From positions 380,001 through 444,000 of the forward strand of contig NC_090160.1 of assembly GCF_017916325.1 (NCBI RefSeq): a stretch of DNA of 64,000 bases, read 5' to 3'. The notes beneath the pieces are model-generated. The model ran no database searches and was not told where the DNA came from. It saw only the letters and a list, made by a program, of their open reading frames with translations. The position numbers and the translations under genes are program-made. Shown here one piece after another: positions 1-9,388 of the stretch (position 1 is its first letter; each line of letters starts with the position of its first letter). The stretch is from Leishmania martiniquensis (lineage: Eukaryota > Euglenozoa > Kinetoplastea > Trypanosomatida > Trypanosomatidae).

Positions 1-1215
1 TTCGAGAGCACAGCATCACACCCTGGCGAAGCCGTGCACCCTATTCCTCACCACGCCACACCCGCAGGCGTTTCGGAGGGGATAGGAAAGGATAGAGAGG
101 TGGCGGGCAGGTGGCTCCGCATGGATGCACCTCCGTGTGTGTGCGTGTTTGTGTGTGCGGAGAATATAGGGAGGAGGAGAGGGGGAGGGGGGGCAGACGC
201 CATGTACATAGGCAGCACCTCTGACGGCAGGGCAGAGAGACGACTTCGATTACTTCTTTAGACTCACTACGCCACGGTGGCACGTACAAGAGGCAAAGTG
301 TGAAGACGGGGTGCAGAACATGTGCATCGGGTCTTGTGGCTCCTCCCTCCCTTTCTCACCCTCTCTGTGTATGAGGGGAGGAGGGGGAGGAGGGGGACCA
401 CTGTACAATAGAGGGCAAGGCACGTGGTTGTGCCTTGAAGGGATGCTGGGAGCGCAAGGGGAGGCTGGATGTTCCCTCTCGGCTCTTCCCGTCGAGCCTC
501 CATCCTCCTCCAAGCCCACCCTCACCACCGGTGCTCAAGCCGGAAGAGGGCACGGGCGAATGCCATGACTGTCTCTTACCCATACCCTCCTCGGGGGGGG
601 AAGGGAGGGGGGCGTCTCTCTGTTGGTCACGCACGCCTCTTCCCTGAGAACAAAACGAGTTCCCTGACTTTTCTCTTCTTCACGTTGCCTCCCCTCCGCG
701 CGGCAGCACCGCCAGTGACCATCACCGCCGCCCTCCCCTCAGAGGTGGAGCGGAAGCCTTTGACGTACACCACAGCTGCCCGGATTTTCTCTATACCGCG
801 TTCTGCTGGCGCTCACTGACGCACACGTGCGGCGCAGGCGTAGAGCGCAGAGAGTACCCTCTGCGCCCGGCAAAGAAAGTTGGCCGTTTGGTGTCTCAGC
901 GTTTCCACAAGGCAACCCGCGCATGGCTGGTCGCGTGACCGACGAGGGGGGAGGGGGCACCACACGCAACGCAGCGAAGCCTTTCCGAAGTAAAAGCACG
1001 CCGAGCATGAGTTGAGGGCTGAATTGGCATGCGTGTACGGCGCAGACGGACAGCAGGTGGCGGCAGCATACGTATCCGCTTCCAAGCAACGGGTGGCCCA
1101 GCCCTGGAAGGGAAATGGAGGGGGTTAGCAGATTGCATGCAGAAGCAACAGATCCAGAAGAGAGGAGGTTCGAGGAAGATCGAGTCCGCAGCCCCCACCA
1201 CCCGCCCCGCTGCGG
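1..1215. other. Left flank without recognisable gene
   Basis: I see no convincing coding region here. Both strands have short overlapping open frames, but their translations are runs of Pro, Ser, Arg and Cys typical of GC-rich simple sequence. There is a short GT-rich run near 135-157 and G-rich stretches near 170-195 and 370-400. Part of the right end (from about 1100) may already belong to the decayed retroelement that follows, since the frame leading into its recombinase segment is open, but I cannot recognise homology there. Confidence 0.5.
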
Positions 1216-1570
1216 GTGGAGGAGATGCAGAGGGCCTACAGGGAGCTCTGCCGCACCCACCCGCGCGCCGCTCTTCCTGAAGCTGGCGTGGCACTGCGCC
1301 GCACGAGCGGGCGACCTGGGGACACTCCTGAAAAAGGACGTGCACATCTCCGCACTCTCGGAGAGCTCGCCGACGGCCTCAGTGAGTATCACGATCCGCT
1401 ATGGAAAGGGTGCGAGGTTCCGCGGGCCCTATGCGATAGGGACGCGATTGCAGCGAGAGGACGCGGCCCTGCTGCTGAAGCTGGTGAGGAGCCGAGGCCC
1501 AACGCAGCGCCTGTTTGCGGGCGTGACGAGCCTCTGCGATCAGACGCAAAGAGTGGTGCGCTATGCGGGC
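1216..1570 (+). pseudogene. Tyrosine recombinase fragment of a degenerate retroelement
   Basis: The translation contains a segment like box I of tyrosine recombinases: an amphipathic helix, then AWHCAARAGDL, whose Arg (codon at about 1304) sits where the first catalytic Arg belongs. It is followed by a basic beta-hairpin region (ITIRYGKGARFRGPYAIG). The start of the domain (EEMQRAYRELC) is in the frame beginning at 1216, while the rest from about 1270 is in the frame of 1115-1933, so there is a frameshift near 1265. The distal catalytic box (HxxR and the nucleophilic Tyr) is not visible. Order and type recall the YR-bearing VIPER and TATE retroelements of trypanosomatids. It is a dead remnant; family assignment rests on pattern memory. 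Confidence 0.6.
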
Positions 1571-1604
1571 AGCGCACCCGAAAGGTCGCGTCGGCGAAGG
1601 CCCG

Positions 1605-1979
1605 CCACGCACGCGGGTGCCGGACCCGCTGCCGAACGACGAATACTTCACCGCCAAGCACTCGGCGCACACAGATCCACGGGCGGCGATGCTGTGCCTG
1701 CAGTACCTGATGGCGCACGGGCTGGTCGCGAGAAGGGGCCCGACCATGCGCATGGCGGTGGTCACGGACCACTTTGCGATTGTGCGGGCGCAGCGGAAGC
1801 ACAACGGCTTCGGCGGCATCGGCAGAGGGTACTGCCTGAACCGCCTGTACGCGTACACGACGGCCCTCTACTTTACCGAGCGCGTGCGGGTGGTGTTCTT
1901 TTACATCGCCGGCCAGGTGAACCCCGCGGATGAGCTATCACGCAATTTCGCCGACGACGGCGGTACGACACGGGGGTGA
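1605..1979 (+). pseudogene. RNase H fragment of the same degenerate retroelement
   Basis: In a third frame, from about 1629 to the stop at 1979, the translation has the hallmarks of a DIRS/VIPER-type RNase H. A strand ends in VVTDHFAIVRAQR with the metal-binding-type Asp. A helical section follows, then FFYIAGQVNPADELSR, matching the conserved 'hipGxxNpADxlSR' end of this domain. It lies immediately downstream of the recombinase fragment, but the reverse transcriptase that should come between or before it is missing. That suggests an internal deletion in a YR-then-RT/RH element. No long terminal repeats are apparent. It is on the same strand as the downstream gene array. Confidence 0.65.
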
Positions 1980-2941
1980 CGCGGCGCGCTGCCGACGACC
2001 TGGCGGTGCCTTTTCTGCGAAGCACGTATTCCCCGTTATGCGAGCAGGCGCGCGGATCGCCGCCCACGATTCTCGCAACGGGGCGCGTGGATGGGGGCGA
2101 CATGCCCCCCCTCCCCACCCAGGCTCACCCACAACGGGGCCCCAGCACCCCTGACGGGGAGGTCTTTCCCCGGCCAGCGTTCCCTTACCGCGGCAAGGAC
2201 AGCGGCTACCGGCGCGTCCACCAGGAAGGAGCGACTGCGGGGGCCGTGACAGACAGCTATGACGGGGCCGTTCTCCGCAGCACGCACACTCCACACGATG
2301 GACAAGCACGACTACGGGGGACGAGGGCTGGTCCTGGCCAGAAGTCTGCTTACAGGAGAAATGAGACCCGCGAGCGCAGCGAAGCCGCGGCGAGATTTGC
2401 TCCCCAAATGTGGAGGAGGGCTGTTCAAGCGCATGCGACTAGCAGGAGCGCCAGCCACCCTCATCTCCCTTCCTTGAGGCGTCTCTCTCTCCGGTCCCCC
2501 TTTCCCTGCCCATTCGCGCGGCCTTCATCACGATCGTCACCTCCTCCCCGCCTTTTGTCTTCATTGTTGCTGCCACAGATGCATTGGTTGCGCCTTCCCT
2601 CCAAGAGACCTCCCATAACACCAACGACGGCGCAGGGGCACCGCGGTAAGGGCCACCACCACCACCAAACGGGCAGCAACATCAACATCGGCAGGGCTGT
2701 GTGACCCTGAGCATCTGTATAAGCCGAAGGGCCGCTTGTGGCGGGACATCGCGGTCACAGACTCGCTCGCCTCTGCCCCCTCCCCTCCCACTCTATCTTC
2801 GAGTTCACCTTTGCGTTGCTGTCCAGCGGAGCTCTCGCTCGGGCCATTCTCCTCTCAGGAGGGTTGGCGCTGCCTCGAATTTCCCCCCTCTCTCACCCCT
2901 CTTTGCAGCACTCATAGCCACCACCGCCCCAAGAGTGTGTC
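1980..2941. other. Retroelement flank and 5' region of the first gene
   Basis: No intact gene is visible. The part up to about 2480 is GC-rich, with broken frames that could be further element remnant (for instance PKCGGGLFKR in the frame of 2259-2477), but I cannot identify a domain. From about 2480 the sequence becomes pyrimidine-rich intergenic DNA leading to the trans-splice signal of the next gene. Confidence 0.4.
2880..2908 (+). promoter_or_regulatory. Trans-splice acceptor for the LYR-family gene
   Basis: A C/T-rich tract covers 2881-2904 and is followed by the first AG at 2907-2908, 33 nt before the ATG at 2942. This is the standard arrangement for spliced-leader addition in trypanosomatids and supports the chosen start. 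Confidence 0.6.
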
Positions 2942-3430
2942 ATGCTGCGCTCTTGCGCCTCTCTCTACGCGCTGGGCGGCAGCATCGTCCGTAGCAAAGC
3001 CCTCGTGGCCCCTGTCTCAGATGTTGTGATCCGAGATGCCGGCACCAGCCTCCCTGGCATCCCGCATGCAAATCGCGTGTGTCGGTCCTACCGGCAGTGG
3101 CTGAAGCTCGCAGTCCTCTGCCCACCTAGCGCCCTGTGCGACCTTAACGAGCACGCGCAGATGAACGAGCGCTTTGTGATTATCCTGCGGCAGAAGTTCC
3201 GCGAAGGGGCTGAACTGCGTGACGCGGACCAAATCGCTGTGGCAGTGCAGTCGTGTGAGCGCAGTCTGGCCATGTTCCGCTTCCTCGCCGCCGACGGGGC
3301 GAAGCGCAAGTTCCCGGAGGCGAAGCTACGGCTGAATCTTCACAAGATAGGCTTCTTGGAGATGGGCAAGCTGAACTACAAGCAGATGGTGAAGGAATAC
3401 TGGAACACCTACGTGCTGCGCAAGTGGTAG
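2942..3430 (+). CDS. LYR-motif mitochondrial protein (NDUFA6/LYRM-like)
   Basis: This 162-residue protein has a short Arg/Ser/Ala-rich N-terminus that could be a mitochondrial targeting signal. A helical bundle follows, beginning at about residue 45 with VCRSYRQWLK; SYR (49-51) replaces the canonical LYR tripeptide. Downstream are the basic helix NERFVIILRQKFREGAELRD (75-94) and a third helix ending in a Phe-containing MFRFLAADGA (111-120). This pattern fits the Complex1_LYR family, closest in my reading to complex I subunit NDUFA6. LYR proteins bind acyl-carrier protein and serve in complex I or in Fe-S or respiratory-chain assembly. Which of these roles applies cannot be settled here. A bona fide Fe-S partner, frataxin, lies about 20 kb downstream, but gene order in such arrays is not evidence of a shared task. 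Confidence 0.6.
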   Translation: MLRSCASLYALGGSIVRSKALVAPVSDVVIRDAGTSLPGIPHANRVCRSYRQWLKLAVLCPPSALCDLNEHAQMNERFVIILRQKFREGAELRDADQIAVAVQSCERSLAMFRFLAADGAKRKFPEAKLRLNLHKIGFLEMGKLNYKQMVKEYWNTYVLRKW

Positions 3431-5255
3431 CTGTCGCTTCGAATCAGCACACCACAGGAGAGGGAGTAGAGAGAGACAGAGAGGGGGGAACTCTCTCTAC
3501 TCCCCACTTCTCCCTTTCGTTCTCAACACGAGTGTGTCTTGTGGCATCGAATGTGCACATGTTTCGTGGGTAGATGCGAACTCATCGCCCTTGGCAGTGA
3601 GATGCTTTGTCCCTCTGATGCAGAATGAGAAGCAATGCTTCCCTGCATGTGTGTGGGGGAGGGAGGAGGAGTGTGTGTGTAGGCTTTACCCACCCCCGTG
3701 CGACTTGATTTCCTCTGCGTGTCAGTGTACGTTTGCCTCTTTCCTTCCCTTCTCCTCACCCGCATGCGCGTGTTACAGTAACGTAATGGGCTGTCGCCGC
3801 AGTCATCGCCCAGTGCGACGGAGTCGGCGCTGATCTGTGGCGATGAGAGGTGCAGCGAGGCCCTTGAGAGTTCTCCTCCAGCTGATCCTCACATCCCACT
3901 ACCACGCGCACACGCATGTGTGTGTTTGTGTCTGTGTGTGTGTGTGTTGAGGCCTGAATCGCAGTAAACGGGAACGCACGCGAGAAACTTTATACGTGCA
4001 ATGGAGCCTATTCGGCTCGGCGGACGCGTGCTGCAGTGTCGTGTTCAGCTTCTTACACGCCCTTTTCGTGTGTGTTCCGGCCTGAGTCCACTATTGGGCC
4101 TCACTGAAATGGTGTCGTTGCCTCCTCTACGCTTCCTCGTGCCCCCACTTCTTCGCTCCCTAATCTCTCTCCCTCGCTCGTTCAGCTGCCTCATCAGACA
4201 CTCGCACGCGACATGCCCCAGGACGCTTCTCATCCCATTGCCTCCGCCGCTTCGACAAGGTTCACTCCACCACAGGTCCTTTAACCGCCGACGCCACCAC
4301 TATCACCTTCTTATTTTTTTCCGTTGCCGAAGCTCGAAGCCTCCTCATCTCTTCATGAAATCCATTAAACAACACGTCCGCTCGTCCGCTTCAACGAAAG
4401 CCACGAGACGGCGCCCCCGCTCTCGAGAAGGTGACGTACCGCCCTCATGAAGGTGCAGCCCTCTCTCTCTCGCCTCAGCCTCCTTTTCTGTGCTCTCTGC
4501 AGCAGAAACGAAGGGAAGAGAAAAAATGCAGTGCGCGCACACATGCACAGCATCGCTTCCTTCAAACCCGCTCGTCGCCACCTTATCCCAGGATGCACGC
4601 TTAAGCCCTTGCTTCATCCTCTGATCACTGTTCACCTGCTTCTCTCATGGAAACAGTTCACAGTGTGAGTGCTTGCGCTTGTGCGTACCTTGTTTTTTTT
4701 CGCCCCGCACACGCAGCAGAGTGTTTCAACGCAGCGCCCGTGATTCACAGCGCACACGCATCTGATCCTCTTGACTATCGTGCCCTTTTCTCCATCACCC
4801 ACCCATCTCCGTGCGCTCTTCCCACCGCACCTCCCCCCTCCCTCTCCCCCTTTTCTTCGCCATCGCTTCATGTTTCTCTTCTTCCTCTGTGCGTACATGG
4901 TCCCGCTACCTCGCACACACACACTTCCGCACACCTCCTCTTACACTGTTCTTCGCCGACCCTTAGCGCAGCATGGCACGTGAACGCCGCGACCACTATC
5001 CTTCGAGCCCCTTCACAGTCACACCCACCCGCACAGGCATTTTTCAAGCATCCCTCCCTTTCACGCCATCACCAGCCCTCATCTCTCTCCTGTCCTCCCA
5101 ACAAGTATCTACGCTGACGGCTTCGCGCCACACACACACCAGCTTTCCCCCTTGCCACTGCCTCCTGCGCCCACACCCCTCGGCTCCATCAATACACCCT
5201 CACCGTCCACGATCTGACCTCCCTCCTTACAACAAAAACAAACCCTACACGACCC
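3431..5255. other. Intergenic region, no gene seen
   Basis: This 1.8 kb stretch is pyrimidine-rich on the plus strand. It contains a GT-type run at 3917-3948 and many C/T tracts between 4090 and 5250. Open frames here encode only low-complexity Pro/Ser/His-rich peptides. It should hold the 3' UTR of the LYR gene, the polyadenylation zone and the 5' UTR of the next gene. Candidate splice acceptors for that gene include AG at 5104-5105 and 5141-5142, after C/T-rich DNA. Confidence 0.6.
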
Positions 5256-6578
5256 ATGCATTCCTCACAGCTCGACGGAAGAGCGGAGCAGCTCGCCACT
5301 GACCTCCGTCAGCAGCTCGCCGACCTGCAACGGGAAAACTGCCGCGTCCACCAGTCCCTACAGGCCCTCACAGCGCAACCAGTAAACGCCTCGGAAAAGA
5401 TGTCAGAGGACCCGCCACCGTCGCCCGAGCAGCCGGAGCAGAGCAATATGGTGAGTAGTTCGGGGACCGGCGGGTCGTTAGTGCTTCAAAGACGGTCATC
5501 CGCAGGTTTTGCTGGTCAGGAAAAGGAGGTATTCTGCGTGGAGGAGTTTGATGGCTTGCCAGTCTGCGAAGGCGCGCAGGAAATCGACGCATGTCCTCGA
5601 TGGCCTTTCAGTCCCTCCCTTGGCGCTTCGGGTATTTCTTCGAAGACGGAGGAGCGTCAAAGGCGCATCTCGGAGTCGGCTGCTCATCGCTCAGAAGTGA
5701 AGGTGCTGAAGGATGTTGGGGCGCTGGTCAATGAGGAGGGTGAGGGTTTTTCTTCTGGCACGCTTCCGCGGCGGACATCACAGAAGCTGCAGGGGTCAAT
5801 TTATCTTCAGCTGTATGCCTGTCATAGGATCATCTCGGGCGGCGAAAGCGAGTTTGGGCGACGTGTTGCATGCAACGCCGATGATGCTGTTGGAGAGCAG
5901 ACGGTGTTGATATCGTTGCCGCCGGCCCCTGTGTCACGCTGTGGGATGGAGCAAGTGAATCTTTCATCGCCTGGAACGAAAGGTAAGAGCAGTGTGCCCG
6001 CTGCTCCTACTGGGGGTGTCGAAATAGCAGCTGCCCTCGCCTCCGTAGCAACGTTGCCCGACGTAGTGAATCATGGAGGCGCACTGACGGTCACTGGGTA
6101 CGACCGCTTCAGGCTGATGAGCGCCGAGAATGGAGACCTGGTGGAACGCGACACCTGTGCTGGGTCACCTTACTGGGCCGCCGAGAACCGTATTACGACC
6201 TACTACCCAATGCCTAGCGTGTTGCTGCAGGCAATGGAGAGGCGGGAGGCAATGGGTTTCCGCCGTCACTCTCAGGAGTGCGAAAAGCTCCTGCAAAGCT
6301 CTGCGACCCGTCTGGGCGGTGCCGCGGACGACGCACTGCGGAGCTCATTCGTATCCTTCAAGGCGAAAGGTGAAGCAGCAGACCAGAGGCCGATCCACAA
6401 GCGCAGCTTCTACGAGGGGCCCGGTGTGGATTGGGAAAAAGTTCTGCGCGAGCAGGCAACGGAGGTGAGCAGCCTTTCAGGCTCAGACCGGGCAGCGGGC
6501 GAGCTTGTGCGCAAAGAGGGTGGGGATGTGCCTACCCAAGGCGACGAAAAGAAGAGGGACAGGAGACAAGAGCAGTAG
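5256..6578 (+). CDS. Hypothetical protein, 440 aa
   Basis: I do not recognise this protein. The first 40 residues form a probable short coiled coil (ATDLRQQLADLQRENCRVHQ). An acidic, Pro/Ser-rich linker follows at about 48-70. The remainder is a mix of disordered stretches and more ordered segments. The best-structured looking part is near the C-terminus (about 275-405), with RFRLMSAENGDLVERD, AENRITTYYPMPSVLLQAME and HKRSFYEGPGVDWEKVLREQ. No signal peptide or transmembrane segment is evident. The start at 5256 keeps the coiled coil; an alternative in-frame ATG is at 5401 (Met49). Codon use is typical of the array and the frame is open for 1.3 kb, so I consider it a real gene of unknown function. 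Confidence 0.75.
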   Translation: MHSSQLDGRAEQLATDLRQQLADLQRENCRVHQSLQALTAQPVNASEKMSEDPPPSPEQPEQSNMVSSSGTGGSLVLQRRSSAGFAGQEKEVFCVEEFDGLPVCEGAQEIDACPRWPFSPSLGASGISSKTEERQRRISESAAHRSEVKVLKDVGALVNEEGEGFSSGTLPRRTSQKLQGSIYLQLYACHRIISGGESEFGRRVACNADDAVGEQTVLISLPPAPVSRCGMEQVNLSSPGTKGKSSVPAAPTGGVEIAAALASVATLPDVVNHGGALTVTGYDRFRLMSAENGDLVERDTCAGSPYWAAENRITTYYPMPSVLLQAMERREAMGFRRHSQECEKLLQSSATRLGGAADDALRSSFVSFKAKGEAADQRPIHKRSFYEGPGVDWEKVLREQATEVSSLSGSDRAAGELVRKEGGDVPTQGDEKKRDRRQEQ

Positions 6579-7307
6579 CGGTGGCTTTCTTTCAGGAAGC
6601 TGCATGAAGATGCGGCCCCTTGGCAGTTGCGGCTCCTGCCGACGTTTCTGTGCGGCGCGCACCCTAAGCTTCTGCTTACGCGTCTCTCGCCGGCATCACC
6701 TCTGGTCAGTTCCTGTCCGCTCTTCCCCCTCCCCAACCCCTCCTGCGCCCCGCGTGCTTCCTTTACACTGTGCGCCAAGAGCATCTCTCTCACGATCTGT
6801 CTCCGACCCGATTCTGCTGTCCCCTTTACTCTTTTCAAGACAGCGTTGCGCGCCGGAAAGCAGAGGAGTCGAGCAGGAGAAAGGGGGCTCTATCAGAGCC
6901 GCAACCACTTGTGCACATGTGTGCCGCTTCCTCAAACGGTGTCGTGTGTGCTCCCACCACTCCTTTGGTATCGTGCCCCCTCCACACGCACACGCAACGC
7001 ATCCCCCCTCCTCCCCCTCTCTTTTCTCTCGCGTCAATTCGTTGTTGTAAAGCAAACTGTACTCACCAAATCTGCACGTTTCTCTTCTGTGATCCCCATC
7101 CCATCCTCAACCTCAATGTGTGTGTGTGTATTTTTTTGGTTACGGTTTCAGCCCTCCGTCTGTCTTCGAGTCAGCCTTTCCACGGCGCAGGAGTCGGCAA
7201 GAATTCGTCTAGTGTTGTGGCGCTCGACATTGTGCCCCCCCGCTCCGCTGCCATCACTGACGGCCTCATCCCCTACCTCCCCCCTCCCTTTCCACCCTTC
7301 TCTTTCG

Positions 7308-7423
7308 TGTATATATGTGTGGAGGCATATGTATATATGTGTAGACATATACATATATGTACGCATCAAGCACCCCCCCATCCCCCCCACACACACACAC
7401 CTATCCATATATATATATTTATG
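7308..7423. repeat. AT-rich alternating tracts with a small hairpin
   Basis: Two blocks of alternating TA/TG steps (7308-7362 and 7389-7423) flank a C-rich spacer with a CA run. Inside the first block, TATATGT (7334-7340) and ACATATA (7345-7351) form a perfect 7-bp stem with a 4-nt loop. It lies in the 3' UTR/intergenic DNA between the 440-aa protein gene and the dioxygenase gene. Confidence 0.6.
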
Positions 7424-8716
7424 GACTGCTTTACTGAGCGACGCATCCTTCCCTGGAATCTGTGGATGTCTTCGTCTCCGCTCTTCTCTTTTGTTTGCCC
7501 ATGTCAGCCGGTGGGAAGGGGTGTGCAGCGGGGCGCGCACACAGAAGCGTGCGACGGTGAAAGGGGGAAGGCACGTGCCAACCTGCCTGCTCCCCTTTCA
7601 TCGCCAGCGCTCGTGTGCACGTGCATGTGTCCGCAGGACACAGGTAGCCGAGGCTGGGCGTCATTTCCATGTATTTAGTATCTCGTTCTCATCTGTGCCG
7701 TCCGTTAAAATGGAGGCGGTTGCCGCAGTGCTAATGGGCGAGAGATCGCATGTGTTGGTGCAGTGGGCATCGCAGGGGACTTCCTGTGTACGTAAAAAAA
7801 GGGGGCAACCACAAAGGAAAGGGCCGCTTCGAGGGTGAAGTGCTAAGGAAGCTGAACGGCCGGGAGCGAAAGAGCGAGAGTAGGAAGATGGGCGGGGGGG
7901 CACAGGCGTAGAGGAAGCCCTTCACACAGCAGTCGAGAGAACAGAGCGAGTGGTTGCCGCTTCTAAAGAAGTGAGCGGAACCAGCAGCGTGCCTTCTCGA
8001 TGCCGTTATTCTGAGGCGCCCTCTCAACATCCCCTCTCCCCCTCCTCCCCCCCTTACCCCCACGCACACTTATACATGAGCATATGCATAGACGATAGTG
8101 TGTTAGCCTGCGCGGGGGGAAGGGGGAGGAGGAGAGGTAAGGGGAGGGAGTGGTCAGCAAAGGGCCCAGGCGAGCGAGGCGCACATGCGTGCATGGCGTG
8201 CCTGCCCTTGCGACAAGTCGATTTGCCCTTCCAGAAGAGCATCTGAGCGGGAGTCGAGCCCCCCCTCCCCTCTCTCCCCGTCCTCTTCCCGAGCTCTTTG
8301 ATGAAAACAATGGCCACCGTCGCTCTATCAGCCACTCAACATTATTTGTCCTCCTCCTCCCTCTCCCTCTCTTCTGCGCTCCTCTCCAACGGTCATGGCA
8401 TTTCACTCTCCTCAAAGAGAGCACGCCGCTGGCAGCACCAGCAGACCCCTCAACTCCGATAGTAGCACGACCCGACACGTCTCAGAAGGCGCCGCTCGGT
8501 GGGGGTGGGTGCGCCGCACGTAGATAGCTCCTCTCCTCTGCCCTCCTTTCCTCCCACGCTCGCTATTCCTTGCATCTGCAGAGCTCACGAGAGGTCCACA
8601 GTCCTCGCAGCAGAGGCACATACCGGCCGTAGGCACCACACGCACACCCGAAAGCACATAGCCACAGCAAAAAAAACGGGGGAGAAGCGGAGGCGCGCGC
8701 GATTCTCAAAATACGC

Positions 8717-8746
8717 ATATATATATATATATGTGTGTGTGTGTGT
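8717..8746. repeat. (AT)n followed by (GT)n microsatellite
   Basis: An uninterrupted AT dinucleotide run switches directly to a GT run. The same AT-to-GT type of composite recurs at 27473-27501. Confidence 0.85.
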
Positions 8747-9288
8747 ATCGACGTGTTTTTGTCTCGATTGGCGTGCGTGAATACAAGCGACCGCTCAGCT
8801 ATTAACGACTTGCGGTGAGTGTGGCATACACACACACACACGTGCAAACACGCGCCCCTCGTCCCATCGATCATTGTCGAGGGTGGCGAAAAGCAAAGGT
8901 ACAAGGCGGCGCAGCCGTACCGATCAGAGTCAGACCGAACAGCAATCACAGTGCGCACTTTCACAGGCAGCACACACACACACATATTTATATAGAAGTA
9001 CACGTCTTCGCAGGTGCCGTACGCTCAGCGTTTCATACACATACAGAGAAAACAAGTGAACGGAAGAGAAAGGAACGTTGGCAGTTACTGTGTGCTCCCC
9101 TTTCCCGAGACGCACAACAAGTTGATCGGCCTCCTTCCACACACACACACACACACACAACATAAGCACGTAGAAACTTGTGCCTTCTTATTCTATTTGT
9201 GCTTGCACACGCTCCTGTCGCTCTCTGCCCCCCTCGCCTCCCCTTCTCTGTCGTGTATTCATTGACGTATTTCGTTGATCGATCGGCT

Positions 9289-9325
9289 TTTTTCTGTGTT
9301 TGTCTTCGTCTTCTTGCCGCCAAAG
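9289..9325 (+). promoter_or_regulatory. Trans-splice acceptor for the dioxygenase gene
   Basis: A T/C-rich tract (9289-9318) is followed by the first AG at 9324-9325, about 63 nt upstream of the ATG at 9389. A second pyrimidine tract at about 9207-9250 could serve as an alternative. Confidence 0.5.
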
Positions 9326-9388
9326 AAGAGCCCGGCGCCTCTGTGTGTGTGTGTGTGTTTACCCCTCTCGACCTGTGCACGGTGAGCC

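Larger units (their letters stand above)
6579..9388. other. Long intergenic region with AT/GT microsatellites
   Basis: These 2.8 kb separate two genes and hold no recognisable coding region. Long open frames on both strands (for example plus 6627-7838) translate to simple-sequence peptides and overlap each other. Notable content is the AT-rich near-palindromic block at 7308-7362 and 7389-7423, an (AT)n(GT)n tract at 8717-8746, and CA runs near 8828-8842, 8970-8985 and 9138-9160. Confidence 0.6.

Noticed and set aside
6627..7838. 403-codon open frame on the plus strand
   Set aside because: It runs through AT and GT microsatellites, encodes repeats such as alternating Tyr/Ile and Thr/His, and overlaps another open frame (6770-7678).
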